From: Tanypteryx hageni
Taxonomy: Eukaryota; Arthropoda; Insecta; Odonata; Petaluridae
DNA length: 64,000 nt
Assembly: GCA_028673005.1 (NCBI GenBank)
Contig: CM054116.1
Coordinates: 25,149,840 to 25,213,839, forward strand
Direction: 5' to 3'
Part shown: piece after piece, positions 35,680 through 47,480 of the stretch
Position numbering within the stretch: the first letter of the stretch is position 1
Layout: the number at the start of each line of letters is the position of its first letter
The notes under the pieces: generated by a model
Database searches by the model: none
What the model was told of the DNA's origin: nothing
What the model saw: only the letters and a program-made list of their open reading frames with translations
Made by a program: the position numbers and the translations under genes

Positions 35680-35815
35680 ATAAATAGGGAGGAGGAAAGT
35701 GGGGGGGGGGGGAGGGAGAAAGAAATGGAGGGATTAAACGGAAAGCCATCGTATGTTGCTTTAAGTGACGGTTAGGGAAAAAGGGAAGGGGTAGGAAAGG
35801 AAGGGCGAATGAATG
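35680..35815. repeat. Polypurine patch with poly-G run
   Basis: The plus strand is G/A-rich, with an uninterrupted run of G at about 35701-35712. Confidence 0.6.
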
Positions 35816-36508
35816 ACAAAGTTTCAAAGTATACGCAAAATCATTGGAATAATTAACAGAGAAGATTGATTATGAAAAAGAGTTCTTTTAAAAGAAAAGA
35901 ATCCTTCAAATTTATGATCTCTAAATGTTCTAAGGCATCCAGTCTGCGGCCTTCCAGCTCAAAGTGGAGGAATTTAGGGTTAAACGGACTGTAACGATTT
36001 TGATAGTTTCTTCCAAAATTGGGAATTCGAGTTTTAATAGGAAACACCGCTTATGCTCAAGAATACTCTTCTAAAAGCTTCTCCCAGTTTGGTCACAATC
36101 ATCACAAGAAATTTTATATACGCCACTCCTTAAAGACATTTAATGTCTTTGGCGTTAAGGAATAATTTAGAAAAGGTAATTGCGGAGTAGAAAGCAGGTT
36201 TCAGGTTAAATTTAGGAAAAAGATTGGGCAATTTATATTAAATGTTTCCTAGGAATGGTAGTCTTCGCCAGCTAAGGGCTTTAGAAAGGAGATTAGACGG
36301 GAAAGAACCGATTTTTTGGGAAAGAATGAACCTATGTTTTTTAGTAATAATTTTATCGATTATATGAGTCTTGTAGACATTTTAAAAAGCAATCTGCTTG
36401 ATGGTGTTAAGTTATATTTGTAAATTAGATTTAGAGGGTGAAATATTAAGAAGACGGTGAATCATAGAATGGAAAGTAGCGTGTTTATGAGAAAAGTGAT
36501 TGGATGAT
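35816..36508. other. AT-rich spacer
   Basis: Nothing recognised before the Harbinger element. Confidence 0.4.
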
Positions 36509-36764
36509 CTGGGGGGCAAGTCTTGAAATTTTCGTTACGGTTTGATGAAATATTATCGGTTTCGTTATTGACGAAATTTTTGTTAGCCTCATAACGAACG
36601 ATCATTCCACCGAACTTTTTTGCGAGTCTTGAAATATATCGTTACGACTGACTGTAAAATTTCGTTCATTGGTTTGCTAACGAAGGTAGAAAAATAAAAC
36701 ATCTGGCAAACATAAAGCGCACGCGCCAATTCACAATAATAACATAATATTGGGAATAATAAAT

Positions 36765-38637
36765 ATGGAGAGAAAAGTTCGAGGATCCAAAATTACGGAA
36801 AGGCAGCAGGAAATATTTATAGAGTATATGGCAGGCCACAAGTATTTCCGTATAGGCAAAATCGCAGCTACCTTCTCTTCTAAAACAAAACAGAAATGCT
36901 GGGAGGAATTGGCAGCGATTCTAGATAGCGACGGGAAAGGTCCTGCAAGAGATGTGGATAAGTGGAAGAAGGTTACAGTTAATGCGCAAAATATACGCCT
37001 TTATGTATCTTTATTGAACAAGCAAGATTTTATATAATAGTATTTCCTATTATGTAATCTTTCCCGAAATCACTTTAAGGATCATCTTTCTAAAATGTTT
37101 TCAATAGGTGTTACGTATATTGTACTAATTTACTATAATTTCTAATAAGATGGTAGTATTTTATTCTCTAGTAAGCCATTTAGATTAGTACTGTATTGCT
37201 AATTGAAATTTGTTAATGATTTGATGAGAAAGGTCAATATTAAGTTTCTCGCTTTCGTTACTCAAATCAATTGTATATCAGAAAGCAGAAGTAAGAATCT
37301 TTGTGCTGCACAAATTACCATTGGAGGATTTTAGTTGAAATGTAGCATAGGTACTATAATGCATTAGTTCATTTCTACATCATGAACTTTCTTTAGGAAC
37401 AAATATAGAAGAGTAAATGTTATAAACAAGGGAATAATTGTGGATTTAGTTATGTTGATTCATCGATGGAGTTTGTTTATAATTGGAATGCATCTATTAA
37501 TCGTGGACTGTAATTTTGGTTATTTAATTATGTATGTATGTATGTGTATACACACACACACGCACGCACACGCGCACGCAGACGCACACGCACACACACA
37601 CACTATTTAATAACAGTATTGAGAACTGAATCGTCTTTTTATATTCCCTCAGACTTGGGCTGATTGGAAATGTGCCACTAGGGCAAAATGTTTAAGAGTT
37701 TATAAACATATGAGAGGCACAGGGGGTGGGGAAGCCCTCAAAGAGAAATTGACACATTTAGAAGAAAGGCTCCTGGAAATAATAGGGAATAGTTCTGCTT
37801 TGGGAGAAGAAAATTGTATCGAATCACCGATTGAGGTATTTTGATGAAAATTTTTAAATATTAGAATTCAATTGAAATTACTGAATGCTAGTTTTATTGA
37901 ATTATGCAATTTGGTATTTTCTAAACAAAAGGGATCAATACAACTTCAAACGCCAGAGATTGAAGAAATTATTGCGAATGGGCAATCTTATATTCAAATG
38001 GGTTGGTATAAATAATAATATGTAGCTTTCAGTTGTAACATAAGTAGGTATACAATTTTAAAAAATTTATGGAGAATCTATTCATTAGAAGTTGATGACC
38101 CACAGCCATCATGTTCATGGCAAGTGTTACTTCCCCAACAATCTCCTTCCATGCATGAAGAAAAGGACTATGAGAATGACATCACCCTGACCAATAAATC
38201 TCCTGACCCTCCTATTCCTTCTTCTTTCAATGCTAGTCGCCGACTTTTTAAATCAAAAGGTAAATTTACATGGCATATAACTGGTTATAAATCATTAATC
38301 TATTGCTATTTTCCCAAGAAATATAAAAATATTTTATTTATATTAAATTAATAATATCGTTAAATTAAATTAATTACTGTCATATGGCGGAGCAGGCGGA
38401 AGAGTAACTCCATATGACAGGGCAACTGAGAAGTTTGCTAAATTAGAAGAAGAAAAAGCAGAGCAGCATAGGGTTATGGAGGAGAAAAAATTGAAAATAT
38501 TTTCAGGAATTAAAATTTTATTAGGGGACATTAATGAATCTGAAAGGAGAAAAGCAGAGGCACCAGAGAAGCAGGCAAATGCTATTTCTAAAATAGTAGA
38601 AACATTTTCAGTTTTTACAAACAATTTCTTTAAATAA
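36765..38637 (+). CDS. Harbinger Myb/SANT (zeste-like) DNA-binding protein, five predicted exons
   Basis: Predicted exons are 36765-36971, 37653-37835, 37932-38001, 38089-38259 and 38396-38637: 873 bases, 290 residues, every junction with GT/AG and every phase consistent. Exon 1 starts MERKVRGSKITERQQEIF and holds the first helices (QQEIFIEYM, CWEELAAIL). The exon 1-2 join gives KWKKTWADWKCATRAK, the third helix of zeste/NAIF1-type Myb/SANT domains, followed by the family's HMRGTGGGEAL and LEERLLEIIG. Exons 4-5 end in a charged probable coiled coil (KFAKLEEEKAEQHRVMEEKK). Such proteins bind the transposon ends and carry the transposase into the nucleus. No stop or frameshift is seen. An alternative acceptor three bases upstream of exon 5 would add one alanine. 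The small third exon is the least certain, but without it the frame does not close. Confidence 0.8.
37539..37603 (+). repeat. (TATG)n/(CA)n microsatellite in intron 1
   Basis: ATGTATGTATGTATGT runs into CACACACACA with interspersed CGCACGCA, within the first intron of the Myb/SANT gene. Confidence 0.85.
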
Positions 38638-38706
38638 TTTTGCAATATTAATAATTTTTAATAAAGTACTTGTTTCATGATAAAATGTAATATTTATTTT
38701 AGAAAT

Positions 38707-39794
38707 TTAGGAAAACCTTGCTCGTAGTACTCGATTCCTAATATTAACACCTCGGTTGAACCAATTATCCCTGTCACCTCTCTGGCCTAAGTTTTCAATC
38801 GCATCTTCTGCATTATTTTGTTCATTTGGCACAATGATATCAACATCTGGCAAACTGTAATGTTTGCAGATATGATGAAACACTACACAAGTGTTTATAA
38901 TTAATGATGCCCTTTGAGGGCTATAATGCAAGCCCCTTTCCGATAACAAGCACCTAAACCTGCTTTTTAACACTCCGTTACATCTTACTATGCAATTACG
39001 AGCCATTGCATGGGCATCAGAAAACCTTTGCTCTGGGCTTCCTGGAGCTGCATCTAAAATGGGTGTCATCAGCCATTTCTGTAGTGGATATCCGCTATCC
39101 CGTCATGAACAACATACTCGAGTGAAGTGATTTGGCTACAGACCGGCAGTAATTACTTTGCGTATAACTATGCAATTAACCTAGGAGCCAAGCATTAAGA
39201 TTTTCTGCAGTATACTTTTGTTTCAATGCTTCGTTAACATTAGAACTTCTCCAAATAAAGGAGTCATGCGTACCACCAGGGTATCCATAGTATCCATAGT
39301 CGCATATCTGTGATTTAAAAAAATTAATAACCTTAAAATAGTTTTAACAATTGAAACACTATTTAAATAATCTTATTTACCAATTGCACATTAATTGAAT
39401 GATAACCATGTCGGTTAACATATAGATGCTCCGGATGATTTATGTCTGTTAAATTTGGAGCTTTCATTTTTACATGGGTGCAGTTTATTGCTCCAATCAC
39501 CACAGGAAAATCTTATTCTGCCATAAATCTTAAGTCGAAGAAAAAAATATTAATGAGAGGAAAATATAAAATATGTTATATGCACTAAAAGTAATTTTGT
39601 CCTCAGTTTTAATAGCTGTATGTTCAGTCTGACATCGGTAAAATCACCCAATTTTTCAGCATGTATTTGTTTACCGTATTTTTCACCTCTATTAAACATC
39701 TATTGACAGTTTTTTGACTGACAGCCAAATACAAATTCAGTCCAACTGACCTCTGGTAACTGCCAGTAGCTAAAAAGTTCAACGCTGTTAGCAC
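38707..39794 (-). pseudogene. PIF/Harbinger (HARBI1-like) transposase, catalytic residues lost
   Basis: Coding pieces on the minus strand: 39794-39627 (VLTALNFLATGSYQRSVGLN, LAVSQKTVNRCL), 39512-39381 (FPVVIGAINCTHV, LYVNRHGYHSINVQ), 39307-39181 (GGTHDSFIWRSSNVNEAL, NAWLLG) and 39101-38707 (DSGYPLQKWLMTPILDAAPG, NCIVRCNGVLKSRFRCLL, RASLIINTCVVFHHIC). These are the DDE_4 nuclease segments in correct order. The second Asp (GDSGYP) is kept, but the first is Asn (GAINCTH, normally GAIDCTH) and the Glu is Val (CIVRCNG, normally VIER-like). The second and third pieces join with a good GT/AG intron in phase. The third and fourth would join in phase only with a GT...AC intron. A simple extension upstream of FPVV meets TAA. 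I infer an inactive transposase. Confidence 0.85.
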
Positions 39795-40441
39795 CTTTCC
39801 AGAAATAAGATAACAAATACTTAAACCAATGAAATTATTCAGTCCACTAAACGCTGCCTTGTTTACTTATTTGGTTTACTCGAAATTATTAAAATTAAAA
39901 TTTTTTAAATAGCAGGTCATATTAACCATTCATAAAGAAAATGCTTTATAGCCACGAATACTATTAATAACCACTATAGCTATTTACTTTTAGTTCTATG
40001 AGCAGCAATGATTTCCTCGTAGCTTTTATATGAGGCCTTAACGTATCGCAAACATACATCGCAACTTCTTGATTAAAACACTAAATATTAAACGAAAATC
40101 TTCCTCGAGCAAATAAAACGCGTTTTGCCGGTCACGAAGGAATCGCTCCCTCCTTCCTTTCCTCTGCAGCGGCTCCCACAAGTAAATGCAAACGTCTGCA
40201 CGCGGCCATTTTTAGTTGTAAACTAACTCGAAGAAATATTTATCGTTAACGTATTTAACGACAACTCATTGCTCATCGTTACGCGTTCGATGATAATTTA
40301 TCGTAGCAATGATGTCGTTAATAACGATAATTTTCAAGACTTGCTCATATAGTCGTACGAACAAAACTCATCGATTGACGTCATCTTAACGACAAAAATT
40401 CATCGTTAATGCGTGACGAAAATTTCAAGACTTGCCCTCCT

Positions 40442-43400
40442 GGTCTGTAGAGGCGGGTTTCCGATAAATAGCAAACGTAGGCGTGTTGTTCCGATGGGAC
40501 AGAGTAAGATCCAAAAAGTTACGTGAGCCATTAGTGTCTGATTCAACCATGAAAGAATAGAATGAAATAAAATCTCATTTGTGAAATTAATTGCAAGCAG
40601 AACATTTATAACTCGAAATTCTGGGAATTAAACAAATCTTAGGAATATGTAATATCTATAAAATACATCTCGCTCAAATAGCGGTCCTAATGTTGTTTTT
40701 TGTGTTAACCAAATGCAAACAAAAGAATAAGTGTTGATTTTTACATAACCAAACTGAAATATCAATAGAAAAATTGAAAATAGAGTATTGAATAGAATTT
40801 TTTTCAACCTTCCAAAAATATAAAAAATACATTTTAAAAACATAACTGAAACCAACGGAAGTAAATTCAGATTCAAAACGATCTTTCATCTGCGCTAACA
40901 TTAAAATTATTACTCTACAGGTACAATGCAAAATTTCAATTTTCTTATAAGCAGTAGTAAAACTTTTACAGATTTATTATCTTTTCGTTCGAATATTTGA
41001 AAATTAATAAATTACTGAACCTCCAATAGTAAGATATACATTGAAAATACAAAAAAACACTTCCCACGAAATCTGATAAATAGAGTCAAGTTAAGAATTG
41101 CAACCTCTGGACAAAAATAAATCGATATACTATCCCATTATTCTACTACAAGATATTACAGTCAATTCTCATTCATAAAATTCATTTAGATCATGCTTAT
41201 CCTCTTGATAGATGCCCAAATTCTGTTATAAATAAATAATTTGAAAAATATCCTTAAAAATATAAATATCACGTTCTGATTGAAACAATTCAATGTATTA
41301 TACTCAAGTGTGATTCGGTGTTTCAGTACCATGGTTTATCATAATTAATTATTTTTTTTTAATTGTCTCAATTGGCAACATTATTCAAGGTCTTATAACT
41401 GACATCATATGTATATTCGTAAATTTATTGTGTTATTTGACAAAATTAAATCATGAATGTCATTAACGTGATGTGTCTCGTCATCTCTTGCTATTATTCC
41501 TTATCTGCATTTAATTATTCTTACTTTTTGGAAAGTCTTGGCAATTGGTTTTCAAAAAAGGAAATTTATTTCAAAATAAGAAATTATTTTGATAAAAATA
41601 TATTTTTTCAGCGAAAAATTAATGAATGACTGCCATTTATAAAGTAAAATTTGTCACAAAGTTATTTGTCTTTTTTCACTTCTGAAATGGCTGCTCCTTT
41701 TATCAAACATATTTTTAAAATATCATATAGTTTCTTGAGAATTTTGATTTTCAAATTACACTTATATATTTATGATTACTTGCATAAACAAACAAGGATC
41801 GATACATATCGCTTAAAGTTTATTATTTAGCTCAAGAAAGAGAAAGGAAAGGTTTCATTTTGTCGCAATAAGTCACTTACTAGACGAAAAAATGCGTTCC
41901 GGTTTTTCCTAATACGTAGATAGCAGATTAATAAACAAAGGGTATTGTGGCTTCCAAGGACAGTGCATGTAGGCGAGCGGATTACAAGACATAAAAGCAA
42001 TGTCTCTCGCTTTTGCTCTTCCTCGGAAGAATGAAGTACGCCAATAAACCCAACAATACCCCTCGATATATGCAGTCACCAGCAGATTTACTTCTACTGA
42101 GATTCATTTCAGCTCCCGGTGCATATGTTGCAGCTCTGTAGGCCTATTACGTGTTGAGAGACGAACGACAGGATTATAAAATGCTGGAAATGCGAAATTC
42201 ACGGAGGTTGTGTCTTTTTTTTTTGGGATAGCCTTTTCTCCCGAAAGTGGCTGACGGAAAAATGTCTTTGTCGCCTGTAAAAAATGCATATTGCCGAATC
42301 AGATGATTTGTTTTTCCATCCGAAGCGCCGTTAATGGCGAAATGAAATAGGACATGCAGCATCACGCATTAATTTGACTAACTCTGGTTGATGAAGTTAA
42401 TGTTATTGATCGTTGAAACGAACCGTAAAAAACTGGTTCTTGAAATGGAATTCTAGTATGATGGCGAACTCAGAATCTACTTTCTGAAATCATTATCTTG
42501 ATCGTTAAATTTATAAAAATATTATGTTAAAAAGAGACATATTAATATGTAGTTCCCTAAGACGCGTCTGCATTGATCATTATATTTCTCAGTAACGTAT
42601 TACTGGCAATAGTTTTGGAAAAAATTAGACACAGCATTTCGCAAAAAGTAGTTTCAGTTTTAAAAAATATTGTTTTATATGGGCTTCCACAAAGTGACAG
42701 AGCACTCGGTAAATTTAATATCTAACGCGTATTTGAATCGCGGTGACTTATTTATCAAAAATTTCCTCCTGAACGGCGTTTTACTTCATCCGCCAAAAAA
42801 TCTTAAATGTAGGTTGGATCGAGATTGGGGAATCTATTTGATAAAAGTTGGAAATTTTAAATAAAACTATTTGCATTTCTTTGAATGCTGTTAGTGTAAA
42901 TATCCGTCTCCAATTTATGAAATGATACGCTGGAATAAAGTGTAATGTCAAAATACTTATTTAGTGGTAGTCGAGTAGGATTTCATGCTTCCTAAAATCA
43001 GCAGTCCTAATTCCTTATTGACATTCGTAATTATAACTGGTTCGTCTCCAGGAAAACTAGTTCGTCCTCTGTGAAGAACTAATTCCTTATAAATGCATTC
43101 TATGACGAAAAGAAAGCTATGCTATTAAAAGACTGCTTCGACGACACAAACAGGGAAATAAAAGAAAAACGCCATGTTACGATGAGCTTGTTCGATAAAA
43201 AGAGATAAAGAAAAATTAGTTATGTGGTTCATCTTATGACTCGAGTCGAATAGATGAACCAGATAACCATTGTATACAACAAGGTGATGAATAACAACAA
43301 AATAGCATCGCGCTATGATATTTACTGGCCGTTTACTTTGAAAAGAACCTTATTATGGAATTACACAATTAAGGGTCAGATTTTGTTGCTCATTACGCCA

Positions 43401-44200
43401 AGGAGTAACGAAAAAGGAGTACCAAAGTCAAAGGTCAAAGATACATTTTAGAGATCGCTATTGAAAAATGAAGGGTAACTAAGCTTTAGCCACGATTCTC
43501 GTACTAAAATGTCTTGAATTGTCCAAATTCATTAATCTTCAGGCAACATTTATGAAAATTATCAACGGTTAATTTCCCTCACAATTTGTCGTTCTAGCGA
43601 GCATGAGTGACCGTTTCCGAAGCAATAGAACTGTCGGCAGAGTAATTGTTTCACTGCTTGGAGATAATTTTTGCCTCGACTATTCTTCTTATTTGCATCG
43701 AGCTTCTCTTAATTCCTGCAGTAATTTGATGTTACTCCAACAAAAGAAAATTTTATCCTTACAACGAGACCTGAAAAACTATTAATGCGACATATATCGT
43801 GAGGTAAAAGCGGCGATTTTTAAAACTCAAATCTCATGCAGGATTTGATACTATTTTACAGAATTATACTTAGAAATTTTATGTGTTTCCAAGGTGCCAT
43901 CTTTTACTGACTTCATATAATTTATTATACATATAATTACGCCCATAACTTTTCATTAAAGTATTTCAATCCAAAAACCGACGTTTAAAATTAGATCGCG
44001 AGTCGACAACTTACGAGGCACCTAAACGCGTTATCAAAGGCTGAAGAGAATCTATTATGGCAAACGTACTGCCGCTCATTTTGACGGCTGGTATATTCTC
44101 GCACTAATAATCCCGTAGCTTTAGGCATCTCATTAAATGCTTGAATACTTGGGAAACTCACACCTACATCATCGGCGCCCTCGCGCGTGGACCAGCAAAT
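40442..44200. other. AT-rich spacer
   Basis: Nothing recognised on either strand. The minus-strand frames of about 82 codons at 40628-40931 overlap each other and have no domain. Confidence 0.4.
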
Positions 44201-44204
44201 GACA

Positions 44205-45720
44205 TAAGATGAATGGGAGCATCATAAAGAGGGAGGAAGGGGATGGAAATATGGGGGTTGAAACGGGTGTGGGTGGGTGGGGGGGGGGGGAAGTAGATGG
44301 AGGAGGGAGAGGCTGGAGATAAGCTTTATGAGGGGCGGATGGGGAAAGAGAGAGGCCCAACATTCACCGCTCTCCTCTCAGCCTTGCTCCTGGAAGGCGA
44401 ATATTAGGAATTCCGAGGAGAGAGAGATAGAGTGAGAGGGGAGGAAGAAAGGTGGCGGAGAAATATGGGAGGTTAGGAGAGAGAGAGAGGGAGGAGAGAG
44501 AGAAATGGAGTCGGAGGAGGACAAGTCATGGACTCAATGCGGGAGAACCAACAGCCACGTCGCCATCCAATCTGAAACTGCGCAAGAGGACTTAGATGGT
44601 CTTCAGTGAGGGAAGATTAGTAGTTTGTGTGTGTAGGTGCGTTGGATGGAGAGAGAGAGAGAGAGGGGAATGGGAGGGAGGTGGAGATGGGGAAGGGAGT
44701 TGGAAGAAAAGTCATGAAAGGAGAGAGAGTGGCGGTTGAGATATTGCTGAGAGAGAGAGAGAGAGTGACAGGGGTGCGGATGGTAAAGCGGAGGCGAAAG
44801 GAGTGGGAGGAGTGACGGGGGGGGCGGGAGAGTGTAACTCTGGGAGAGTTTGTGCCGTGAAATCGCGGCGTGGTATGCGGGAGATAGAGAGAGGGGGAGA
44901 GAGATAGAGAGATGAGCTGGGAATTTGAATGCCGACCGTCATATTAGCGGCTAAAACCTCCTTGGGGTGTGAGGACGAGTGGAGTGGAGAAAGAGAGGGG
45001 GAGGAGTTAGGGGAGAGAGGGAGTGAGAGGGTTTTTGGAGAGGGAAGAGAAGGGAAGGTGGTATGGCGCGGGTCGGTGTGGTAGTTCGGAGGGGTCGAGG
45101 GGTGGATGTTCAAGTGGTATGGGAGCTTTTGGAAGTTGCTTTTGTGTTGTTAGGGGGAGGAGCAGGTCAGAGAGGAGAGGGGAGTGTGAAATTGCTTCTC
45201 CCATAGTTTTCTCCTCTCTCTCTCCCTCTCACCTATAGAATGGGAGGTGGTTATCTTACCGCTGCATGTGCTGTCGCTATGGCAACATTTCCCGCGTAAC
45301 GGCATCGCGACCTTTATTGCCATGGGGGAGGAGGTGGGGAGCGGCGAGGAAGGGGTGGAGAAGAGGTAGGGGGAGGGGTGGCAAAGGGGGAGGGGAATGT
45401 CCTTTTGGGAGTGGAGCGGAATGCGACTGGAGGTGTTCCTCCGTGGGCGAGTTTTCTGCGGTTTCCGACCCTGCAGGTCGGCCGAGAGGGATGCGGGTCG
45501 TACGGCGCGGGGCGTGATATCATCCTCCCACGCAACGCATCAAAGGACGCTCCGTGGAGGCGTCATCGGCCGATTTGCTGAATTCCACCCGCGGAGATCG
45601 CATAGCCAGGAGAGCGCGATTCTGTGTGTCGTATCAATTGTGCTCATTGTCCTCGCCAACAGTTAGGGACAGAGAGGGAGTGTGGGGGGAGGGGAGGGGG
45701 GAGAAATGCTCTCCGCCGAC
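44205..45720. repeat. Long cluster of polypurine islands
   Basis: The plus strand is G/A-rich over about 44215-45215, again at 45325-45420 and 45660-45710, with (GAGA)n stretches at 44470-44510, 44648-44668 and 44745-44765 and a poly-G run near 44280. GC-richer complex sequence lies at 45230-45330 and 45420-45660. Several 60-130-codon frames on both strands are compositional. Confidence 0.7.
45273..45286 (+). promoter_or_regulatory. Sequence match to an RFX-type X-box
   Basis: GTCGCTATGGCAAC fits the degenerate X-box RYYNYYATRRNRAC at every position and lies in a non-repetitive gap inside the purine cluster. About two such matches are expected by chance in 64 kb counting both strands, so this is a note rather than a claim. 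Confidence 0.15.
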
Positions 45721-46104
45721 ACGCGATACGCTCACGGGTGAAGTGCGGCGATGCTTTGAGCGCGCCTTAGTAGGAAATGCTTCCGAGTTCAGAGTTCACG
45801 TCTCTCGCGAGACGTCGTCGTCTTTGAGGCATAAAAAGACCTATTTTTTCTAATGAAATTGCGGAGAAAATTCCTCAGATTAGAAGCGATGTCTGCAAAA
45901 CGCGTTTGACTTGGCGTGACGACGCTTAATTCGTAAGATAGATTTGTCCGTGTTTAATTCAAAAGAAAGAGTGATACTTTGCACCAATATGCAAGGATAA
46001 TCAAAATATAACGTATAACTGTAAATTACAGGTTTTATCTGGTAATTTTTAATTAAAATTACTGAGATTTATGACATTTTTTGGTACTGACTAAATATTT
46101 TCGG
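45721..46104. other. Spacer
   Basis: Nothing recognised. Confidence 0.4.
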
Positions 46105-47480
46105 TAGAACTCCGATTATTCGAGCTAATTAGGACCAAGGGTAGTTCAGATAATAGAAAATTTGGATAATTGGAAAAGAGAATGGACAACTGTCAGCTTA
46201 AAAAAATAAATGCACAATTTTAGCATCCAAGGTGCTAAAAGGCCAAGGACGTAACTTGGAGGGTGCAGACCCACGCAGTGCCTGGGTGGACCCTAGCATT
46301 TTGGGGGCCCCGCAAAAAATGCTTAGATGACTTTCGCTACATCGAATGAACAAGATATCAAAAAATATTCATAGAAACTTATAAGAAATTTATTGACGAA
46401 ATTTGTGACGAACTTTTCTCGATAGCAACACACTTTGCTTAGAAAGTTGAAATCGAAATTTGTATGGGCACCAAGGAACTATTGTATTTAATAATGATTG
46501 GATATATACTCGAATCAATCTATAGCAATGCACGTGCAGCTTTGATGATACGAATATTTGACATTGCCAGTGACCGTGTCATCAAATGAAAGATCTTTTT
46601 TCAAAATTAAAGTTAATAAAAAACTAACTACGCACATGTTTGGCCAGAAGTAGATTAAAGTATTTACCGCGATTTCGGTAGAAAACCCCGTAGCACGCAA
46701 GCGAAAGTTGAGAGAAAATTTTTCAGAATTGAAATGTCGAAAAAATCTAAAACTAAAATCATATAAAATAATTTTATAACGATTTTTTTACATGGATGGG
46801 GGCCCAAAAATGTTTACTTGCATAGGTCCTCCAAAATCAAAGTTATGCCCATGAACAAAGCGCAATTGTTTATCTATAATACGAATAGGTGCGGTAGTCG
46901 TGTGAAATTTTTCCGCTAATGGTCGGTGGGCGCAATACCGCGCGCATTCCATATACCCAAAATTTTAGTCACAATATTATGAGAAAAAGTGCGTTAATTA
47001 TTAAAACAAGTATGGCATTATTATGAATACAATAACATCTTATAATGTAGCAAAAAAATCCAAGATGAATGCTGAGAAGCGGATGTGTGAAAAAAACTGA
47101 CGAAGAGCCAAAAACGATGCTGAAAAGCTACCTGACAGATTTTTCTAAAATGCATTTCCGGCCATCGCCAGCGCTGTGACATTTGTCCTAATCTCGCCGA
47201 AAGACAAAAAAAATAGCATTTCTAATCTTCGAGCGCTCAAGAGGGTAATGCTAAAGCGGATGAGACACATTTTTTCGATATTTAGGCAAAACCTAGCATT
47301 CGGGAGGTGCTTGGAGAGTGTTTTAAGGCATCTCGAATGCAAGAGTATCGAAAGAAAGTTTTTTTCCAAGATGGTGGGGTAAATCCGAAAGTCGCAGCGT
47401 AAGGGTTAAGAAACATGCAACGGTGCAGCAATTTAAAATTTGGTTAGGATAATTGGACATTCGGATAATTTTTGTTCTTT
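46105..47480. mobile_element. Probable nonautonomous pogo/Tigger-like element with a nested MITE
   Basis: The left end reads GAACTCCGATTATTCGAGC, then TTCAGATAATAG and TTTGGATAATTGG; the right end near 47440-47480 has AGGATAATTGGACATTCGG then ATAATTTTTGTTC. Paired ATAAT/GGATAATTGG words at both ends resemble the TIR regions of pogo/Tigger-like elements. No transposase is readable. Inside, about 46240-46860, GGACGTAACTTGGAGG and GGGGGCCCC blocks recur in inverse order near the right side, suggesting a nested hAT-like MITE. Boundaries are approximate. Confidence 0.4.

Larger units (their letters stand above)
36512..40438. mobile_element. Complete PIF/Harbinger element with two convergent genes
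   Basis: The ends GGGGGCAAGTCTTGAAATTT and, read inward from the right, GAGGGCAAGTCTTGAAATTT are near-identical terminal inverted repeats, extending to TTCGT. CTG flanks both sides (36509-36511 and 40439-40441), a 3-bp target duplication, the length expected for PIF/Harbinger though the sequence is not the usual TWA. Each end carries an inner copy of the terminal word (GAGTCTTGAAATATATCGTT near 36624; CAAGTCTTGAAAATTATCGT read inward near 40345). Inside are a plus-strand Myb/SANT gene and a minus-strand transposase gene meeting tail to tail near 38640-38707, the standard two-gene layout. Confidence 0.9.

Noticed and set aside
37549..37603. CACACA tract as a CRISPR-like or structured repeat
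   Set aside because: Plain dinucleotide microsatellite in an intron; no spacers.
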